Assembly: GCA_948146395.1 (NCBI GenBank)
Contig: OX411549.1
Location: 37,346,693 to 37,410,692 of the forward strand
Source: Fragum whitleyi
Taxonomy: Eukaryota > Mollusca > Bivalvia > Cardiida > Cardiidae
Length of the DNA stretch: 64,000 nt
Direction: 5' to 3'
The notes under the pieces are model-generated. The model saw nothing but the letters and a program-made list of their open reading frames with translations. It did no database searches and had not been told where the DNA came from. Shown in pieces: positions 49,201 through 58,200 of this stretch. Within the stretch, counting starts at the first letter, position 1. Every line of letters begins with the position of its first letter. A program made the position numbers and the translations under genes.

Positions 49201-52200
49201 TATTAGATCACCCTGTATGTTGCACTGACCGTTACAATAATCTCAAGTGAATTTTTCATGCGAAATACGAAGCATAAAGTGCAATTTTCTGTATACAAAA
49301 GTTACGAGGTTAACAAAAACGTAGTTTGCTAAAACTGATTCATTGTAGTCTAAGCTTGTGTACTGAAGATATTCCCATATGATTACAAACAAATGTTGAT
49401 AGGTATAATTCAAGCCTTAACTAACAAAATTTAGAATGAAATTCATTTAAATCTTAAAGCAGTCAACTACGATATAACGTAATTCACTGCAATAAGTCTA
49501 ATTTAGAAAGTGCAAGATAATTTCTTTAAGAAATTCGGGCAATCATAAATATAGTGTGTAAAATATAGTTTGATTATATGTGATACTTTTTAACATATCA
49601 TGGCCTTCTTATTTTCAAAACCATCTTTATGTTAACCTAAAAGTGGTTACGTAATTCAATGTACCTTTTCTAACATTGATTAAAACGCTGTCAAAAATAC
49701 TTTAACTACATAGTCATCTTGTTTGGACTGCCGCTTAAAATATAGAGTTTAAAGGCAAATTTGATAAACATGTCATAAAGAAAAAAAGAAAAGAAACGCC
49801 TTAAAAGAACCATGTAAAACGTACAACCCTGGAACTGGACACGCGATTTTACACATTTTACACCATTATGAAAAACGCTTACTTCATGTTTTAGTTGCAT
49901 AAATACTGATATCTTCTCTCACAGAGGTTTACCTCTCCTAGACCTATAAACAAGATTCGGTATCAAATCCTTTCCAAATTTTCGTAATGTCTGTGTTTTT
50001 CTTTCTGTTTTTTTTAAGTGACGAACGTCGGAACGTCTTCAGTAGTGTAACGGTTAGCACATCTGCCCGACAGAGATTGGGTCAAATTGTGTACGTTTCT
50101 TTCCATATAAATAAAAACATATATACAGCAGCAAATATAAATGAATAATAACTTGTATATGTTTGTTGTTTTATATATTCCTCGATCGGTTTCTCAATGT
50201 ATTTCAGAAGGATATGAACAAATTTACTAAATGACGTTAACGATGTTGTAACGTAGAATATGAAAGGGGCGTCACTACCGATGATGCAAAACAGTTAAAT
50301 CGATTTATTTTGTTCAATAAAACTTTTCTCTTTCTGTCTCCTCAGAACAACACTGTATGTAGGCATCTTATAGAAGTGAAAGACTTTGAAATATGGTTCA
50401 ATTGTGGAGTATTGGGCTATATCTCATACGCATTTTTAACATTCTAAACAGATCGATCTCGGGTATGCCGTCGGTGAATTGTCATTCTCTGACGGAGATT
50501 GTCTGTTCACCTATGTTCTCTCATTATCCAAGGTTGGGTCTGTTACATCGCGAAACTATAGGTTGTAAATTATTTTCTGTAAATTCGCTCTTGTTTAGAG
50601 TTTTTTTCCAAGTTGTCAAGCTGTGGCTTACTTTTGATTACCTTTAAAATTTGATGTTCATTTCGCGTGTGTTGGTCACGATGTTTAATATATATCCATT
50701 ACTTAAACACTGTTAGAACAATTACTATATCTCATATATATATATATATGAGAAATAGTATTTGCTCTTACAGTGTTTAAGTAATGGATTATCATTTTAT
50801 AACCCTAGCGCTTTCGAAATCCATGTTTCTTCATCAGAGGTTCAACGAGAACACATTATATATATATTTTGGGGGGGTTTCTTAGGTTATATATTAAGGT
50901 ATATCAAGGTCCAACATGTTTAAACCGCCGCGATATAACTGGAATATTGTTGAAAGCGGCGTAAAACCCCATTCAATCAATCAATCAACCAACATGTTTA
51001 AACATGCCTCACATAAATATTTTTATGTTCGACTAATTAAAGCCTTTTTAATAGACAATGCTGATAGTAAGCACTCTGATAGAAATCGCTGTTGCAATTT
51101 TTCGTTAGAAAGCTCGAACATATTAACCAGTCGTGGAGAATTTTTCCAAAAATAATAAATGAAGAGAGCAAACAGTGTAGGGGATGAGGAGATTGCACGT
51201 CTTTGAAGAAATAGGGGATAATCGTTTGTTTCAGTGTAAGATCGCTTTATATTCATTGAGTGAACAACAATACAATACAAATTCTTTATTTGCTATTTAA
51301 AGCGCCCAAATATGAGCAGAAAATTTTATAACCAATAAACTTTTACAAAACGTCAAACAAATGAACATGTCATCGGATAACACATTTAGGTACACATTGC
51401 CGTTGGCTCACAAGCTACACACAATGGTTTGGAGAGAGGGATAAAAATATATAAATAAAACTATACATGTACTAAAATTATTTTCCTTTTATCAACGAGT
51501 TTAATGAGTAAATAACTAATATTTCTTAACATAAAAACGTCTTCTGAGCTCTTCAACCAAACAAAAAGTTCATATGTATTAAGGTTTGATAGGTTTTTGT
51601 ATTTGGAAAATATTTTCGAGAGTGTACAATACCTTTCTTCTTCAATAATGGGGCATTTAAGGAGAAAGTGAATTTCATCCTCTACCTCAGATTGGCATAA
51701 CCTACATATTCATTCTTCTACTTCAGTTTTGTAATGTCGCCCCTTTTCAATTTCTTAATTCTGAGCCGATATTCGGAATTTACATAATACTTGTCTTTTC
51801 TTCAAGTCTAAAATATCAAGGTATTTTTCTTGCTTTATATTTGATTTTAAAATTATGTTAGTTCGCAGTTTATTACCAGTGCTTTTCTGTTTTCTAATTT
51901 TTTCAAATAACTGTTTATGCCAACAAATATTATATATAGATTTCAATTTATGTAGCAGAGCGTTTTTAAGTTTAGTATTGCTCAATGAGGAGATGTTGAG
52001 ATTCAAAAAGCTAAGAATTGTTTTGGTTCATCCTACCCATGAATTTTTATCCTGTTCGTGGAGCAATGAAGACTCTTTGTATGCATTTTTAATAAAATGT
52101 CATCTGAGCTGCTAAGCCGTTTATAATATTTCAGCATATTTATAATAATCTCGATCATAAAAGGGTAACGACCAGTCTCTCCAGTCACTGCCAGATTTGT

Positions 52201-55200
52201 AGATCTTCTATTTACTATCAGGAAGTTTTTACAGGCTTTAAAGTGGATTTTATCAAACATTAACTCATTGCATACTTTAAGGAAGAAGTTCTCAGTAGTG
52301 CCCCGTAGTAGTTGTTTATAATTTGGGATAAAGCCCCAAACCTCACTACCATAAAGGAAAACAGGTTTCACTGTATGATCGAAACATTTTAATATTTGGT
52401 TTGATATCATTAAATGTTTTACTGAATTTAAAATATGATTTTAGTCCTCTCGTGTAAAGCTTGCGTTTAGCTTCTGTAAATGATCCAGACGCATGGAATT
52501 TTATACCAAGGTATAGGTAAGATAAAACATTTTCAACTTCCTATTTATCATAGAAGAATCTTGACTTATCACGCTGTTTTGACTTACAAAACACAATGCA
52601 CTCAGTTTTATCTTGATTAACTTTAATACCCCACATTTCACAATAATCGTACAATGAATTCAGTGAATTTTGGAGGCCAGTTTTGGAGTTTGATTGGAGA
52701 ACAAGGTCATTGGCATACAAAAGGCAATTTAGTTTTACATCACCTATGGTGACACTGGTGTTGTCATTTCTCAGTGTACAAGGCAGATCGTTTAAGAATG
52801 TTTTAAACAGTGTTGGGCTAATGCAATCACCTTGTTGTATTCCTACTGTAGAAACAAAAAAATTGAGTAAGTTTATTGTTGCACTTGACACATAGCTTAA
52901 TTTGTGAATACATATTTTTGGTTACATTGTCAAACAGATCGCTTATTCCAAGTAGTCGCAGTTTATAGAGAAGACCCTTGTGCCAAACAAGGTCAAAAGC
53001 CATTCGGAAGTCAACGAAACAAGCATATAGCTTGTCATTGTTTTGAATGTATTTATCAATTAAAGTTTTTAATACAAACATGTGGTCACTTGTACGTTTA
53101 CCTTTACTGAAGCCAATTTGTTCATAACAAGATTCCTAGATTCTAAAAACAAACAGAGGCGGTTGTTGAGGATTTTTGTAAAGATCTTAGCTAAGCAGCT
53201 ATTTATTGCTATGCCACGATAGTTATTTGGGTCTTCTCTGCCATCTGTCTTAAATATTGGCGTAATGTAACTTTCAGACCAAATTAATGGATAATTTCCA
53301 GTTGTAAGGACATTGTTAGATATCTTCGAAAGGCAGTTACGTATGTTATGTGAAGAGTATTTAAACATTTCATTTAAAAGAGAATCTAAGCCACAGATTT
53401 TGTCATTCTTACACGAATTGATCGCTTTCATGATTTCAATATCTTTAATTTTAAAGTCTAGTTCTGAGAATTGTTTTATTTTTTCAACATCAAGTAATGT
53501 TTGGTCAATATCTGTGTCATGGTATAAAGAAGTATCTGAAGTAATCAAATTTTTGAAGTAATTAAACCAGATATCATCCGAGACATTATCAGTAAAATTA
53601 TATGGATCCTTTGTCTTGAGTTGTTCCAATAAGGTCCAGTAAGCTTTTGGATCATTTTCATGTAGGGAATCAAGTTTTGAAATTATTTCGTTTCTGTATT
53701 GTCTATATCGTTGCTTGCGGGCTTTTCTAAAGAATTTAAGGGCACTGAAGAAGGAGCCCCTCACAATTGGGTCCTTGTTATACTTCCTGAATAAAGCTTC
53801 CTTTTGATCTAGATGTTTTCTAAGTTTGACAAGAGGACCATTGCACCATTCAATTTTTTTCCGAGAGCGCACTACTTTCTTTTTGTTTGTACGATTATTA
53901 TTTGAAAATGTCTTGCTATCACGTTTCAATTTCTTTAATGCAATATCACATACCTCAGTTATGATTCTATTAAAATCGTTCACTAGCTTGTTACTGTCAC
54001 AGGCCAGTGATCTTTCAAGATTTATTTGTATTTAGCTGGTAATGGGGTCATGTTGATGATTTGATTTTGTTGCTGTACAACTGGTTTAATATTCAACATG
54101 AATGATATCTGGCAGTGATCAGAGAGATCTGCATACAATCTATGCACATGAAATAACTCAATTACATTTAACAGGTCTTGAGAGACTAGACAATAATCAA
54201 CAGTGCTGCAACCTTTGGTGTATGGCATGTGAGTTTACCAAGATGATCCCCAGTTGTTCGACCATTTAAAATTCGGATGCCAGACTGAATGCATATTTCT
54301 GCTAAAATATCCCCCTTGGGCATGTTATTTCATCTAAGTTATTTCTGGATAGTATGTTTGGGTCTATGTCATAATCTTTTGGGAAAGGGGAGTATTTATC
54401 ATCATCATCATCATTTATAAAGTCAGGAACAGTCCCTGTACGGGAGTTTAGATCTCCAGCAATTAAAATTTTGCCTCTTTGAGAAAATCAGATCCTTTTC
54501 TAAAATATCTAGATAGTCAATATCTAATGATTCTAAGTAAGTTGAGTTAGCTGGAGGATTGTACATAAAGCAAAGGTATATATCGTCATCCAGTCCAAAG
54601 AATGACTTACATAAATGGAGCCAAATATAATGATTTGTTTGCTGCTCTAGGAACTTGATACCCGGGCGAATTTCATGTCTTACATAGACAGAGAGACCCC
54701 ACGATACTTTAACTGATCTTGGGTTTTTAGGTCGAACAAGGTATAATGAAAAATATCCTGGCAAAGTTAAACATTGGCCAGGGGTACGATGTGTTTCTAT
54801 TAAGCAAAAATTAGCATTATCATTGCCACGAGTGAAAATATAGCTTTTGTTGTTCACGAAATGAAATATAAATCGGTCTTACTCGAAAAACAAACGATTA
54901 TTCTATTTCTTTATTGCAAAAATGAGACAAAATATGAAATTTTCTATGACATTTTTTCGTAAAGCGCGTCTTTTTGCACGTGATTGCTATGCAACGTTCA
55001 ATGTGACGTCACTTATTTTGCCCCGCATATATGACGTCAAAAAGTAAGAAATTCACAAAAGCAGGGAATAAGTCTTTGATAATTTCACTGCTTTTGCGGT
55101 GAGATTATCAAGTGATAATCTTCCGTTATTTCTCGATAAACCACCGAAAAACATTAAAGAATGCAGTTTGTCTAAACTGTCTGCGAAAGATTTTGTACAG

Positions 55201-58200
55201 CAGGAATATGTTGTGAAAGTTAGACGAGTCAAACGATATAGTACACAACATAGTGATTTGCAAAAAGTTTATTGTTTTTAATGTTTATGAACTGTCTGGA
55301 GTAAATTTTGAATTAATTTAATGGATTATTACAATATAGCTTATTTCGTCCAACAAGGACGTACTTATCGATGATTTATTTCCTGCAAACTTTAATAAAA
55401 ACTTGTTTGTGTAACTCGATTGTTTTGGGTTTATTTGAATGGGGATTTACGCTGCATTCAACTAGCTTTCAGTTATATCGGGACGGCTTGAGCTCATAAC
55501 AACGGATAACTAGTATTTCTCACACCAGTATCACCATTAAATCCGAGCCTAGCTTCCAGATGCTATTCCACATAACACTACGATTATCAACCCTTACGTT
55601 GGAGACTAATAGTCGGAGAGGATGAGTGCCGCCGTCAGGGATCGAACCCGGGACATTGTGCTTTTTCAAAGACACTTCCAAATCAACACCTGCTCATTAA
55701 AAGTATTAATGATGCGGTCGATTCAAATGAAATTTCGAACAATTTTGAATGATTCTGTGTTATCTTCGATAAATTTCTAAGCGTTTCTGAATGGTGTCAG
55801 TGAGTGTTTGGAATGAATGATTGTTGAATGAGCAATTTAAACGATTTAAAATGAATTGAGTGTCAAATTTATGATTTTACCATCTGTAAGACCCTCTTAT
55901 TACGAATTTTAGTTAGTTCTTTTTCATAATTCGCATTTTCTAATTCGATTGAAAGCTATGTAGATAATAAACATTTAGAATTATTGTTATTAATTGAGTT
56001 TCTCAATAAAGGGTTTTAGTGTGACACAAGTGGCGTACGGCGTATGGTTTCAACCATCATTTGAAGGAAGTTGGTATTAAATGACATTTGGTGTCAATTC
56101 TACTGTGGCCTATTAGAGCACCTCGTCTCAAGTTCTATGAAGCTTGGTGCAAACTGGTCGGCAAGAATGGTTGTTTAAAACCAAAATGAAATTATTTTGA
56201 GTACACAGTTATTTTAAAAGCTTACGCAAAAGGAAAACTCACAGGAAAAAAGCCTCATTATGGCTTAATCTTTTCTTTTTATATTGGGAATATTTTCTCC
56301 GGATAAGAAGAGAATAATTTTCATTTAAAAATTAAGTTTTTGATACAAATGAAATTATTAATCACAAATGTGTATGGATCCGCTTAGCGTTTAAGGACGA
56401 TTTCTAGATTTTATTTCCTGTGATAGAATTTTCTTATATTTTCATATTTTGTAGATTAAAGTATGGCGATTGCAAAATTGGAAAGAAAAAAGGGGGTCAC
56501 CGAATCAGATTTTTAGTAAAACGTCTTAGAATGTCATAGGTATCGAGAAAAATTTTGTCCGATTTTTTCCCCGATTTTCATTTCTTGTTAATGACATAAA
56601 ACCATAACACAAGCAAATCTTATCGAACAACTCATATCAATTTAATTTGATTTCATAGATAAGAAGTTATTTGCACTGAATATAATACACAATAATTATC
56701 GATTGAAAGGAAACATAGGGATTTTTTAGGTATTTTTCCCCGATTCGTAAAAACCGGGAATATCGCAATGAACGAGCATATTTTCAAAATGTATTACTCT
56801 TGATCAAATAACTCAAAAACACTGAGATAGAAAATTTTATTTTTTCTATATTTTGTAGATAATTATATGTTCGTGTGATATTGATATTAAAAAGGTATGG
56901 TCATCGTGCTATTTTTTTAGAAAATTGCAAAATTCTAGGTCACCCAGTTTTGACGCTAAGGAAAAAAATCACTCCTGGTTCTTTTTCTCGTGCCAATTTT
57001 AAAACAAACTCAATGATATTCAATCCTTCTTAAATTGATCGATTATGGAGTTGAATTCATCAATGAATAGGGTATCTCTTTGTTTTGCGTCAACAAATCC
57101 CAAGGTCAAATCATATGAAAAGGTCAATGTCAAATATCAAGGCCAACGTTACATAAATCACGCAAAAATCTAGTAATTCCAAAAATATTCAAGCCTATTG
57201 AAAATAGAATACTCACGTATGGAATAATAATTAATCTTGTCAATGAGCATCATCAAATTCCTTGATCGAAGTCATATGATGAGTACAAGGTCATCTACCC
57301 ATCTACCTCGCTCACAACCCCATTCCCAAATAAATTTCAAATACACCAAGGTCTGTTAAAAAATTAAACCAAACATTGGAAATTAAAAATCTGGCAAGGT
57401 CATTTGACAACGACAGGATCGTTTATCAATGTCAACCTTTCAAAATTTAACCCAGTCAAAATGAAATGAGACGGTTACACATAGCTATCGGATTCACGAC
57501 TGATAACGTTGTTTAATGTCTGATTTTGCGCGGGAACGTTGACGTCACAAATACCTACAAAAACGACGCTGACGTCATATTCTTAATTCCATAAAATAAA
57601 ATGGCTGCGATAATTTATATAATTATTTTTAGTGATATGATTTGTTAATCGTCTTCATGAAAGCACTTTCCGCGAAATATGAAAATTAGAGTTTTTGTGT
57701 TTTTGTTACGTCCGGGATAAGCGCAAGTTTGGAGCGCTTACTCCTTTTGAAGAGTTCGATGCGCAAAGACGTTGCGCAAGAACGATCTCCCGAAATCGTC
57801 CTTAAGTTTCATTTCTTTAGGAAGTTAGAAATTACATATATTCTCTTCATTTAATTGAAATGATTTTGTCCTTGTTCTCTTTCTAGATATTACCAAATTG
57901 TTGCCACCATCTATAACACAATGGCAACAATTTTACGAAGACTGGATGGTGTCATTTCCGGGACCAGTTTTTGTCATATTCTACGACAAATTAAAGTCTG
58001 ACTTGAAGAATTCGATGGCTAAACTATGTTTATTTCTTGACATTCCCGTCACGATTCAAGATTTATCGTGCATGGAATTGAGACAGGAAGGAGTGTACCA
58101 CAGGTCTCCGAAACCCGAATATATGTCAAGGTCAAAAATTGTAACATCTTACATAGAAAATCAAATAAAGAATGCAACATCGAAATTGGTTGAGATATGC

